Assembly (NCBI GenBank): GCA_027922465.2
Contig: BQMF02000586.1
Location: 168,918-232,917 of the forward strand
Reading direction: 5' to 3'
From: Turritopsis dohrnii
Taxonomy: Eukaryota > Cnidaria > Hydrozoa > Anthoathecata > Oceaniidae
DNA: 64,000 nt
The notes beneath the pieces are model-generated. The model saw only the letters and a program-made list of their open reading frames with translations. It did no database searches and was not told the DNA's origin. The position numbers and the translations under genes were made by a program. This document shows, piece by piece, positions 56,323 to 63,783 of the stretch; positions within the stretch are counted from its first letter, which is position 1; every line of letters starts with the position of its first letter.

Positions 56323-56614
56323 AAAGGTTGAAGCAGGTAAGAGGTTGGCAGAATACAACCGTAAAAAACGAGAAGAATTGAAACAAGTGTCACCTCAAAA
56401 AGAAGTGGAGAAGCCCGAGGACTCTCTCAGCAAACCAAATGAACAACCTATGAACAACACCTATGGTGGAATAATAGCTCTCGGTTTAGTTGGTGGATTT
56501 GCTTATTTTGTGTATAAAAAGAAAGAGCAAATATTACCCCGTGGGTCACCACCCACCCCACTTCCAAAAAAATCTAAAATACCGGTGAAAATCAATAAAC
56601 ATGAAATGGAATAA
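56276..56614 (+). CDS. 112-aa single-pass membrane protein, unit 1
   Basis: A basic N-terminus (KNPKKVEAGKRLAEYNRKKR), then IIALGLVGGFAYFVY (residues 65-79) as a membrane helix followed by KKKEQILPRG and a proline/lysine-rich tail. It overlaps the 179-aa gene by 47 bp. Positive-inside logic gives either topology; the basic tails suggest DNA or membrane-lumen contact. Confidence 0.7.
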   Translation: MSEEQNPIQVTTKNPKKVEAGKRLAEYNRKKREELKQVSPQKEVEKPEDSLSKPNEQPMNNTYGGIIALGLVGGFAYFVYKKKEQILPRGSPPTPLPKKSKIPVKINKHEME

Positions 56615-56659
56615 AAGGATAATCTGGCAATATATAATCTCACAATATATGTAACAAAC

Positions 56660-56887
56660 ATGGACAAGAAAAGTATCGTCAACGATTTATATCACGCATC
56701 AGTCGTCTGCGTTTTTGCTATCGGCTACTCTATGCTAGGAAAAAAGGTATTAAAAATGACACCTCCCTTAATTCAAAAGTTCGAATTGGAAGATACGGCA
56801 AAACTAGTTGCCATTATCGCCGCTGGTGAAATAACAAAGGATTACTTAATCAAACAAAAGATTTTGCCTGAAAATATCAATATCTAA
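56660..56887 (+). CDS. 75-aa small membrane protein, unit 1
   Basis: ATG 56660. A hydrophobic stretch (ASVVCVFAIGYSMLGKKVL) in the N-terminal half and a second mild one (KLVAIIAAGEI). Six amino-acid differences from unit 2. The next ATG follows two bases after its stop. Confidence 0.7.
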   Translation: MDKKSIVNDLYHASVVCVFAIGYSMLGKKVLKMTPPLIQKFELEDTAKLVAIIAAGEITKDYLIKQKILPENINI

Positions 56888-56889
56888 AT

Positions 56890-57312
56890 ATGGCTTCTAT
56901 CGCAATGATGTTAGGTGGAGCTTTAGCTAACGCTTTGGCTTTCACAGGATCAAGCTATCTGTTTTCAAGTTTATCCAAAGACAGAATCGATAAGGAAAGA
57001 AAACGTCATGATTTGGCCATAGAAAAATTACAAAAAGCACAGATTGAATGGCAGCAAAAACGACAGGAAAGGATCGATTTCATCAATAAACAACTAGCGC
57101 TCGAAAAGAAGGCTGAGACTAAATTCGTAGAGCTAAATGATGCAATGAGAGAGTACAATAGGGTGTTTGGTAATCATCTTGAACCATTACCACGGCAGCC
57201 TGTATTGAGCGACTTTTATACACCGACTCATGATCAACATGAAAGGGAATTGTATTTTATAGCTCTGAGTATGCTTGGAATTGGTGGAATTGTGTGGTAT
57301 TTTGAAAGATGA
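56890..57312 (+). CDS. 140-aa protein with N-terminal hydrophobic segment, coiled coil and C-terminal membrane segment, unit 1
   Basis: ATG 56890. Hydrophobic start (MMLGGALANALAFTGSSYLF), then a charged coiled-coil-like region (KRHDLAIEKLQKAQIEWQQK, EKKAETKF) and a C-terminal hydrophobic segment ending LSMLGIGGIVWYFER. It is intact here and begins in the same place in unit 2. Probably a membrane-bridging virion protein; the family is not recognised. Confidence 0.7.
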   Translation: MASIAMMLGGALANALAFTGSSYLFSSLSKDRIDKERKRHDLAIEKLQKAQIEWQQKRQERIDFINKQLALEKKAETKFVELNDAMREYNRVFGNHLEPLPRQPVLSDFYTPTHDQHERELYFIALSMLGIGGIVWYFER

Positions 57313-57369
57313 AGACCATCAACAAAAATTATGTTACACGATATATGTGACATATACACTTTCAGGTGG

Positions 57370-57576
57370 TTACCGTCTAGTGACAAGGTAGGTATAGATC
57401 AACCCTCCAACCCCTACAATCAGAGCCCATAAATTTTGACTTAACCAACCTACAACTTCTTTTGCTCTGTTCAATATCCATGATACGATAGACCCAATTA
57501 TTCCAGGTAAAGCCTCTGCCGCTTTAGATGTCAATCTGCCTAGAAGTGATGCTAACGCTTTGAGTTTTTTATCCAT
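57370..57576 (-). CDS. 68-aa hydrophobic, glycine-rich protein, unit 1
   Basis: ATG 57574-57576. Starts KKLKALASLLGRLTSKAAEA, then ALPGIIGSIVSWILNRAKEV and LWALIVGVGGLIYTYLV. The first half looks amphipathic, the second is a membrane helix. Such proteins are candidates for membrane-active virion peptides. Converges with the 140-aa gene 57 bp away. Confidence 0.6.
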   Translation of the reverse strand: MDKKLKALASLLGRLTSKAAEALPGIIGSIVSWILNRAKEVVGWLSQNLWALIVGVGGLIYTYLVTRR

Positions 57577-57879
57577 TCCTTTGCATCGTCCTTTTTATCA
57601 CCACCTTTAGAGATAGGAAAGTGCGGATGCTAGCGCAAAATCATATGATTTCGGGAATTTCCCTACTATAGCTAATATTATCATATAAGATCTTTGTTTT
57701 CATAACGCGATATGAGTTACGAAATGTGTTATTTTGATTACGTAAGCAGTTTCTATTATTATAACCACAAATTACTCATAATTGTAAACAATTAAATATC
57801 TCATAAAATGTAGTAAAAAGCAGTTTGTAGTAGTTTCATTTTTATAACATAAATGAGCTAACAATACATATGACATACA

Positions 57880-57950
57880 GATCAGCGTAGTCTAGTGGAT
57901 AAGAACGCTAACTTGTAACAACAAGGTCGTGTGTTCGATCCCCACTCGGT
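57880..57950 (+). repeat. tRNA-like sequence at head of unit 2
   Basis: Same box A (TAGTCTAGTGG, 57887-57897) and box B (GTTCGATCC, 57933-57941) as in unit 1. The anticodon-loop side reads CTTGTAACAACAAGG and does not pair either. Confidence 0.6.
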
Positions 57951-58113
57951 CTCTCATGTCCTGGTTGAAAAACTTGCATGAGTGCGCACTTCCCCGCAGT
58001 TGCGTTGGATATATCGCGGTTTGGGTAGACTTCGGTCTGGGTGATTAATCACTGTCAGGTTTCACTGGTCCACAGAGACATTCAGGTTACCGTCAAATCG
58101 ATCGAAATTCAAC

Positions 58114-58243
58114 ATAAACGTCAGGGCTTGAAGGTGTTAGCATGAACCTAAACTACTATCACATGTGGCTGTCGGGATATAAACGTCAGGGCTTGAAGGT
58201 GTTAGGATGAAGCTAAACTACTATCACATGTGGCTGTCGGTAC
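58114..58243. repeat. 65-bp tandem repeat, two copies (unit 2 only)
   Basis: ATAAACGTCAGGGCTTGAAG... at 58114-58178 and again at 58179-58243, with three differences. Unit 1 has a single, diverged counterpart (51710-51780). A weak hairpin CAAAACCCTAGG...CCTAAGGAGTTTTG follows at 58243-58275, next to the stop of the 387-aa gene. Confidence 0.8.
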
Positions 58244-58278
58244 AAAACCCTAGGGGGTTCTCCTAAGGAGTTTTGTTT

Positions 58279-59442
58279 TCAATAATAATAATAATACCAT
58301 ATACTAAACATCGTGGTAATCGCTAAAACCAAAGCTATTTTCTCTTCTTCATGAGATGGGAGTGAATCTGTTTGACTCACTACTCTTGTTTGAACTTTCT
58401 TTTGTGAACTTTTATTTTTTGTTTGTGTTGGAGAGCTAGTCACTTTGGGCGAAATATGATGCTCTTGCATAACATTAATCATTTTGTTTCTTCCGAGGCT
58501 CAAGTTGTCATTAGATATGAGAATTTTATTATTATAACCAGACACTCCCGACTTGATGTTTAGATTCATGTCACTAGGTAACATGTAAATACCTTGTCCA
58601 ACAGAATAATCAACCTTGCTTGAAGCGTAATTTAAAGTATCTTGATAACGTTTAATGTCATCTTGAATATCAACTCTGCGGTTAACAATGTCTTCAAAGT
58701 TGTTCATAAAAACTCTTTGAGCTGTCAAAGCGCTTGAATTATTACCTAAAATAGAAGAACGAGCTGAGGCTTGTGAACTAAGAACAAGATAAGCATATGC
58801 TCTAACACTCTCTGAAATTTTTACAAGACCTGTTTTTGTAAAGCCTTTAGATTTTTCTATAATCCATCGTGTCATGGAGTCGTCTGTGAAATAACTCACA
58901 CCTGGCGTTGGATAGTCTCTACGTCTTTTTTGATATGAACTGTAAAAATATTGCCCTTTGTATTTTTTAGGATCAGAATCAACACCATATTCACTACAGA
59001 TTTTTAAAAACTCTTCTTTATTATAAGGATTATCATATTGGTTGAAACTATCTTCAAAAGGTAGAGGTGTCTGCAGACGCTTAATGATTCGTCTAATATG
59101 ATAATAGACGTGAAAACGATATACTGCTCTAATCATAGGAGTAGAGCGACTTTCTTTCAGATGTTCAGAACTGACTCCACAAGCGCTTGAAGCAAACCAA
59201 GTGACAAAATTGAGTTGGGTTTGCCATATTTTAAACGGTTGTTCCTGCCAAATTTTCATACGTTGATCATTCTCTTCCATTTCGTAATTAGTAAATATAT
59301 TTGGAAAAGTTGCGGGGAAAGAACCGCTCTCAGAGACAATAATTGTTTGTTTGTATAAATCTTTAGCATTCAATATCTGAAGGTATTGTCCTCCATTGGG
59401 ATTATAAAGCGCATTGGGAACATATTTAAAAATATCCTCCAT
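58279..59442 (-). CDS. 387-aa virion-type protein, unit 2
   Basis: Same family as 51781-52938, with the same blocks. Its C-terminus ends FSIWYYYYY, because the gene runs into an ATA/TAT microsatellite just before its stop. The change leaves the hydrophobic segment in place. Start ATG 59440-59442. Confidence 0.7.
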   Translation of the reverse strand: MEDIFKYVPNALYNPNGGQYLQILNAKDLYKQTIIVSESGSFPATFPNIFTNYEMEENDQRMKIWQEQPFKIWQTQLNFVTWFASSACGVSSEHLKESRSTPMIRAVYRFHVYYHIRRIIKRLQTPLPFEDSFNQYDNPYNKEEFLKICSEYGVDSDPKKYKGQYFYSSYQKRRRDYPTPGVSYFTDDSMTRWIIEKSKGFTKTGLVKISESVRAYAYLVLSSQASARSSILGNNSSALTAQRVFMNNFEDIVNRRVDIQDDIKRYQDTLNYASSKVDYSVGQGIYMLPSDMNLNIKSGVSGYNNKILISNDNLSLGRNKMINVMQEHHISPKVTSSPTQTKNKSSQKKVQTRVVSQTDSLPSHEEEKIALVLAITTMFSIWYYYYY

Positions 59443-59487
59443 TATTATTATTTAAAAATATAATCCTCTATTCTCTAATACAAGAAA
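59443..59487. promoter_or_regulatory. Divergent promoter region, unit 2
   Basis: 45 bp between the start codons, sharing TATTTAAAAATATAATCC and TCTATTCTCTAATA with unit 1. Extra ATT units come from a microsatellite. Confidence 0.5.
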
Positions 59488-60048
59488 ATGTATATCACAG
59501 CAAATCTCGTAAGGGGTGAGAAGACCATATATCTATCTTACCCCATTCAAAACTTGGATGGCTCAAAAGAAATTGCATTGGTTGATATGTTTGCAGACAA
59601 TGTTACATATGAAATCACAACACCGATAACATTGAAAACGTCTGACGATGGGAAAGCTGAAAAGTCGATACCAAAACGAACATTCACGAGTAGGGGATTG
59701 AATGCCTTTTTAGCAGGTGCCTTTTTAGAAGGCGATATAGAAATTAAATCATTAGCCAAATACCCTCAAATAATCAAAACAAATAAGCTCGCTAACGTAA
59801 CCAAAATTAATTTGCATCTCTCTGAACTTGACAACACTCAAAATCTTGAGAAAGGAAAGCTAAGTGATATTTTACTAACCTATCACATGGTTGAATATAG
59901 TGACTTCACACATGTTCAGCCTAAAAACCCTCAATACAAAAAATTAAAAAATGGTGTATTTCAGTATCTCACGTTGAAACTCACAGATCAACATTGCAAT
60001 ATGCTAAAAGAAGACCTAGGTACAACCGTTGTTTTGCACATTCGCTAA
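59488..60048 (+). CDS. Putative minor capsid (penton-like) protein, unit 2, intact
   Basis: 186 residues from ATG. Starts MYITANLVRGEKTIYLSYPI, carries TYEITTPITL and NKLANVTKINLHLSELDNTQ, and ends TVVLHIR. It is beta-rich in look with no enzymatic motif. Between its middle and unit 1 the alignment varies most near residues 45-80. A single-jelly-roll penton role is inferred from position before the major capsid gene and from length. Confidence 0.6.
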   Translation: MYITANLVRGEKTIYLSYPIQNLDGSKEIALVDMFADNVTYEITTPITLKTSDDGKAEKSIPKRTFTSRGLNAFLAGAFLEGDIEIKSLAKYPQIIKTNKLANVTKINLHLSELDNTQNLEKGKLSDILLTYHMVEYSDFTHVQPKNPQYKKLKNGVFQYLTLKLTDQHCNMLKEDLGTTVVLHIR

Positions 60049-60095
60049 AACGAGATAAAAAGTAAAAATTAATTATATATCATAATTAATTAATA

Positions 60096-61412
60096 ATGGA
60101 GTATGGAAAGAGGTTAAATCCAGAACGTTCACTTAGAACTGCCCGCGGTGTAAAAGGTTCTCGTCAAAAAGTAATTGTCACACACAATCCGAGTGAGATC
60201 GATCAAAATCAGCTATTATTGGTTAGGTTTCCAAATTTAGGAAGTGATGATGTCATTATCCCAGGAACAACGAATCTAAGTTTTGATATTGAACTCGAGT
60301 CGAAAGCTGACTCAAAAAGAACATTGGTCAGTAACATTGGGAGAGCTATCGTTAAAAAGTTGGCTGTCAAGTTCGAAGGTAACGAGATATTGAGTATCGA
60401 CGACTTTGATCTTTTTGGGTGTTACAGAGATTTATGGTTAACCAAGTTTGAAAAGAGAAACGCGATAAGACAGGGTATCATCATCGATGATGGGTGTACA
60501 GAGAATTGTATGAAATTGAGGATTGGTGCTTCAGATAAAAAGGACGATGATGCGGAAGACAAAGCCATTGCTGACACCTATAAAAACAAGTTTGTCATTC
60601 CACTCGACTTTGAGATGCTAGATAGTACTATTCCATATTATCAAGCAGGTTTAGGTAATAGGCTTTGCTACGAGATCACATTTAACGACTATAACCGAGT
60701 TATTTATTCTGACCCTCTAGATACTGCCGCAGGTCAAAAACGTAACCCAGATGGTAAATACAAAATATCTAACAACTCACTTGAGTATGAGCTTGTGACA
60801 CAACCCACGTTGGCTAGACAAATCGTTTCTGAATATCAAAACATGGCTTTGCTCTATGATAGGATTTTGCGGCACAGACAAATTAGAGTAAACAAGTCAG
60901 ACACAACGTGGAATTGGTCATTCAACACACCTGCCAAATCTTTGAAGGGTATTTTAGTTCTATTTGAAGAAGAAAAATCCTACAAACGAGAAACCTGCAA
61001 ATTCTACAATCCAAAGATCGAAAAGGTATCTGTCATCGTCGAGGGTAAGCCTAACCAACTTTTTGCTCAAGGGATGCAGCCGTTTGAACAATACAATGAG
61101 ATTTGCAAATATTTTGCTGAAGGAAAACCAAAAGATAATAGCGTCGGCGAAAACCGAAAGCGCTTGGGATTACATGATGTAAAAGTCTCTGATTACTTAA
61201 CAAACAAGTATGCTCTATGGTTAGATTTCAGAACAATTGATGAGAATGCTTTGCATGGCACCGGTCGAAAGATTGAAAATGCAAGTGAAGGCATCACTTT
61301 ACAGATTGAAAAGACCGCTGAAACTGCAGGAAACTTAAACGCATATATATATCTAATAATGGATGCTCAATTAAACATACAAAACGGTCAATTTATGTCT
61401 GCATTATATTAG
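60096..61412 (+). CDS. Putative double-jelly-roll major capsid protein, unit 2
   Basis: 438 residues; one glutamate fewer than unit 1 in the E-run near residue 297 and about 30 substitutions elsewhere, clustered in an exposed-looking loop (around residues 145-155 and 205-215). Otherwise as described for unit 1. Confidence 0.68.
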   Translation: MEYGKRLNPERSLRTARGVKGSRQKVIVTHNPSEIDQNQLLLVRFPNLGSDDVIIPGTTNLSFDIELESKADSKRTLVSNIGRAIVKKLAVKFEGNEILSIDDFDLFGCYRDLWLTKFEKRNAIRQGIIIDDGCTENCMKLRIGASDKKDDDAEDKAIADTYKNKFVIPLDFEMLDSTIPYYQAGLGNRLCYEITFNDYNRVIYSDPLDTAAGQKRNPDGKYKISNNSLEYELVTQPTLARQIVSEYQNMALLYDRILRHRQIRVNKSDTTWNWSFNTPAKSLKGILVLFEEEKSYKRETCKFYNPKIEKVSVIVEGKPNQLFAQGMQPFEQYNEICKYFAEGKPKDNSVGENRKRLGLHDVKVSDYLTNKYALWLDFRTIDENALHGTGRKIENASEGITLQIEKTAETAGNLNAYIYLIMDAQLNIQNGQFMSALY

Positions 61413-61416
61413 TAAA

Positions 61417-62022
61417 ATGAACACACTTTACATGAAAGAACCTCACACAGCATTATTCGTCGGACCAACATCGTGCGGCAAAACGGATCGTGTCATAAAA
61501 TTATTAGAAAATGAATACTTTGATCACTTTGATTTCATCGTGATTATATGTCCCACCTTAAGGTGGAATCAAACATACAGAGATCGGAAGTGGTTTTGGA
61601 CTGACAACTATGTGATTTTAATTGAACCGGAAGGATCTTTGTATGAATATATTAAGAAAATGGACTTCTTTTGCGCCGGATACAAAACCTTATTCCTCAT
61701 TGACGACATCATAGCTGATGAAAAATTGGACAAAAAGAGAAATTCTTTGCTCGAGTTGGCAATTAGTGGTCGCCATCGAAACCATTCGCTATGGTTACTT
61801 ACACAATCATACATGGCTATACCTAAAAATTTACGACGGCAAGCTAAAATGTTATATGTGTGGTATCCAAAAGATAGAAACGATCTAGCCACCATTCATG
61901 AAGAGAACGATGTCATTGAATCGCAAGAAGAATTGAAAAATGTCAAGGAAAAACTGAAAGAAGGTAAACACACGTGCCTAGTCATGAGAATGGAACACCC
62001 AAGAACGCACATGATTTGTTAA
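61417..62022 (+). CDS. A32/FtsK-like packaging ATPase, unit 2
   Basis: 201 residues with Walker A FVGPTSCGKT, Walker B TLFLIDDII and LWLLTQSY, all conserved relative to unit 1. Same TAG TAAA ATG junction with the capsid gene. Confidence 0.85.
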   Translation: MNTLYMKEPHTALFVGPTSCGKTDRVIKLLENEYFDHFDFIVIICPTLRWNQTYRDRKWFWTDNYVILIEPEGSLYEYIKKMDFFCAGYKTLFLIDDIIADEKLDKKRNSLLELAISGRHRNHSLWLLTQSYMAIPKNLRRQAKMLYVWYPKDRNDLATIHEENDVIESQEELKNVKEKLKEGKHTCLVMRMEHPRTHMIC

Positions 62023-62073
62023 ACAGGTTGATATATTTGTTACATGACTGTTGTAACAAAAACTGTAAGACTG

Positions 62074-62325
62074 TTATAAGTCTCCTATAAGACTATTGTA
62101 AGAGAATAATTTACGTCTCAATACAGGATCTAGAATTTTACCATTATGTTTAATCCTCGATTCAAAGCGTACTCTGTCAACAGCAGCCTCTATCCAGTTA
62201 CTTCTACGAGATTCACAAGCAGAGATATAATGGACCATTACTTTATCATTAAAAGTAACCCTTTTTGTATCTTGATGGGAAAATATAATATCATCATCTG
62301 AGGATTCATCATCATCATCGAACAT
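62074..62325 (-). CDS. PPP1R15/GADD34-like PP1 regulatory protein, unit 2
   Basis: 83 residues from ATG 62323-62325. An acidic N-terminus (FDDDDESSDDD) is followed by RVTF at residues 22-25, a match to the RVxF docking site for protein phosphatase 1. Then VHYI, W44, and DRVRF with R57-I58 (residues 50-58). The order RVxF, V-x-hydrophobic, W, D-R-x-x-F-x-x-R-I is that of the PPP1R15 C-terminal domain, shared by GADD34 and by viral counterparts in herpes- and asfarviruses, which recruit PP1 to dephosphorylate eIF2-alpha. Role here would be to keep translation going during a stress or antiviral response. It has no copy in unit 1. Transcribed opposite to its neighbours. Confidence 0.72.
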   Translation of the reverse strand: MFDDDDESSDDDIIFSHQDTKRVTFNDKVMVHYISACESRRSNWIEAAVDRVRFESRIKHNGKILDPVLRRKLFSYNSLIGDL

Positions 62326-62418
62326 AATTGTTTAAGTAAACAATGTTTATTTATTTAACAATGTTAGAATATATTATTAAACATCGTCATCCTCTTATAA
62401 TTATTTTGTCAACAAAAT

Positions 62419-62567
62419 TATAAGAAGACAGCAAACTCTTATACAGTAAATTTCAACAAAATTATAAGAAGACAGTAAACTCTTATACAACAAATTTCAA
62501 CAAACTTATAAGAGGATAGCAAACTCTTATACAACAAATTTCAACAAAATTATAAGAGAGTATAAGA
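62419..62567. repeat. 44-bp tandem repeats, unit 2 (three full copies plus partial)
   Basis: Copies at 62419-62462, 62463-62506 and 62507-62550 and a partial from 62551. Same TTATAAGA/TCTTATA core as in unit 1. Repeat number differs between the units (two and three). Confidence 0.8.
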
Positions 62568-62590
62568 AAATTATAACAAACACAACAAAA

Positions 62591-63235
62591 ATGATAGAAT
62601 ATGTCAACTTCGTGTTATTAAGCATACTGCTGATCTCGCTATTTTACTTTTATTTTGTGTTAAAAAAATACCTCTCTCTAATAAAAATGGCGGAAACAGC
62701 GATCGATAATTTAATCAACCAGAGTTATGATGTTCCGGGTGAATTTCCACCTTCAGATGGTAAAAGACAAAAATTACTCGAGTGTGTCTTAACCGGGAAA
62801 AGCAAGCTATACTTAGGGAAAATGTACACGGAAGAGCAAATTAACAAACTCAAAGATGAAGAGGTAGAAAAACTTTTTAGTATTTACGAGGCTAAACTAT
62901 CAGGTCAAATGTTAAAATCCTTGGGGAAATCACTGATACGCATTTATTCGATGGGGGCTTGTACAACGTTAGGAATAAACAATCAAGAAGCGCTGAGCAA
63001 TGACCTGGAAACTGACCCCTTCTTAAACTCTGCCCTTCAAAGATTTACGTGTGACTTATATTATAAATTCGGCTCATTATTAGCACCACTCAGTGTTGGA
63101 CTTATTACCGGGAGGCATTATATCAATGAAAGGAATTTAAATAAATCCGATGATAATATAAATACAGCAGATAATAAAAATGTCAGAAGAACAGACTCCC
63201 ATTCAAGTGACAACGAAGAACCCAAAAAAGGTTGA
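62591..63235 (+). CDS. 214-aa protein: signal-anchor extension plus conserved 179-aa protein, unit 2
   Basis: From ATG 62591 the frame gives MIEYVNFVLLSILLISLFYF, a hydrophobic anchor, then runs in frame through KKYLSLIK into MAETAIDN (ATG 62687), the start used in unit 1. The downstream blocks match the 179-aa protein of unit 1, with a few changes. Whether the start is 62591 or 62687 is open; unit 1 has a stop in the extension, which supports 62687 for the core protein. Confidence 0.6.
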   Translation: MIEYVNFVLLSILLISLFYFYFVLKKYLSLIKMAETAIDNLINQSYDVPGEFPPSDGKRQKLLECVLTGKSKLYLGKMYTEEQINKLKDEEVEKLFSIYEAKLSGQMLKSLGKSLIRIYSMGACTTLGINNQEALSNDLETDPFLNSALQRFTCDLYYKFGSLLAPLSVGLITGRHYINERNLNKSDDNINTADNKNVRRTDSHSSDNEEPKKG

Positions 63236-63527
63236 AGCGGGTAAGAAGTTGGCGGAATACAACCGTAAAAAACGAGAACAATTAAAACAAGTGTCACCTC
63301 AAAAAGAAGTGAATAAGCTCGATGACTCTCTCACCAAACCAAATGAACAACAACCTATGAATTACACCTATGGTGTAGGTGGAATAATAGCTCTCGGTTT
63401 AGTTGGTGGATTTGCTTATTTTATGTATAAAAAGAAAGAGCAAATATTACCCCGTGGGTCACCATCCACCCCACTTCCACAAAAATCTAAAATACCAGTG
63501 AAAATCAATAAACATGAAATGGAATAA
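63180..63527 (+). CDS. 115-aa single-pass membrane protein, unit 2
   Basis: Same as the 112-aa protein of unit 1, with three more residues in the linker (YTYGVGGIIALGLVGGFAYF). Overlaps the preceding gene by 56 bp. Confidence 0.7.
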   Translation: MSEEQTPIQVTTKNPKKVEAGKKLAEYNRKKREQLKQVSPQKEVNKLDDSLTKPNEQQPMNYTYGVGGIIALGLVGGFAYFMYKKKEQILPRGSPSTPLPQKSKIPVKINKHEME

Positions 63528-63553
63528 AAAGAAAAAATGTATATATAACAAAC

Positions 63554-63781
63554 ATGGACAAGAAAAGTATCATCAACGATTTATATCATGCATCAGTTGT
63601 CTGCGTTTTCGCTATCGGCTACTCTATGCTAGGAAAAAAGGTGTTAAAAATGACACCACCCTCTATTCAAAAGTTCGACTTGGAAGATACGGGAAAACTA
63701 GTTGCCATTATCGCCGCTAGTGAAGTGACGAAGGACTACTTAATCAAACAAAAGATTTTGCCTGAAAATATCAATATCTAA
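63554..63781 (+). CDS. 75-aa small membrane protein, unit 2
   Basis: Six residue changes from unit 1 (V7I, L37S, E42D, A47G, G56S, I58V), mostly conservative, with the same hydrophobic layout. Confidence 0.7.
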   Translation: MDKKSIINDLYHASVVCVFAIGYSMLGKKVLKMTPPSIQKFDLEDTGKLVAIIAASEVTKDYLIKQKILPENINI

Positions 63782-63783
63782 AT

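Larger units (their letters stand above)
50955..57607. mobile_element. Virus-like capsid-module unit 1 (6,653 bp, complete)
   Basis: The unit begins TAGAGATAGGACAGTGC; the next unit starts TAGAGATAGGAAAGTGC at 57608, directly after the last gene of this one, so the two are head to tail. Order: tRNA-like sequence, ~385-aa gene (-), minor capsid (+), major capsid (+), packaging ATPase (+), 44-bp repeats, then four small genes (+) and one (-). All genes are compactly arranged, with gaps of 2 to 290 bp and no introns, unlike the surroundings. No polymerase, integrase, Rep or protease seen. Confidence 0.8.

Noticed and set aside
55559..62567. CRISPR array
   Set aside because: The 44-bp repeats are directly adjacent without unique spacers, and the setting is eukaryotic.
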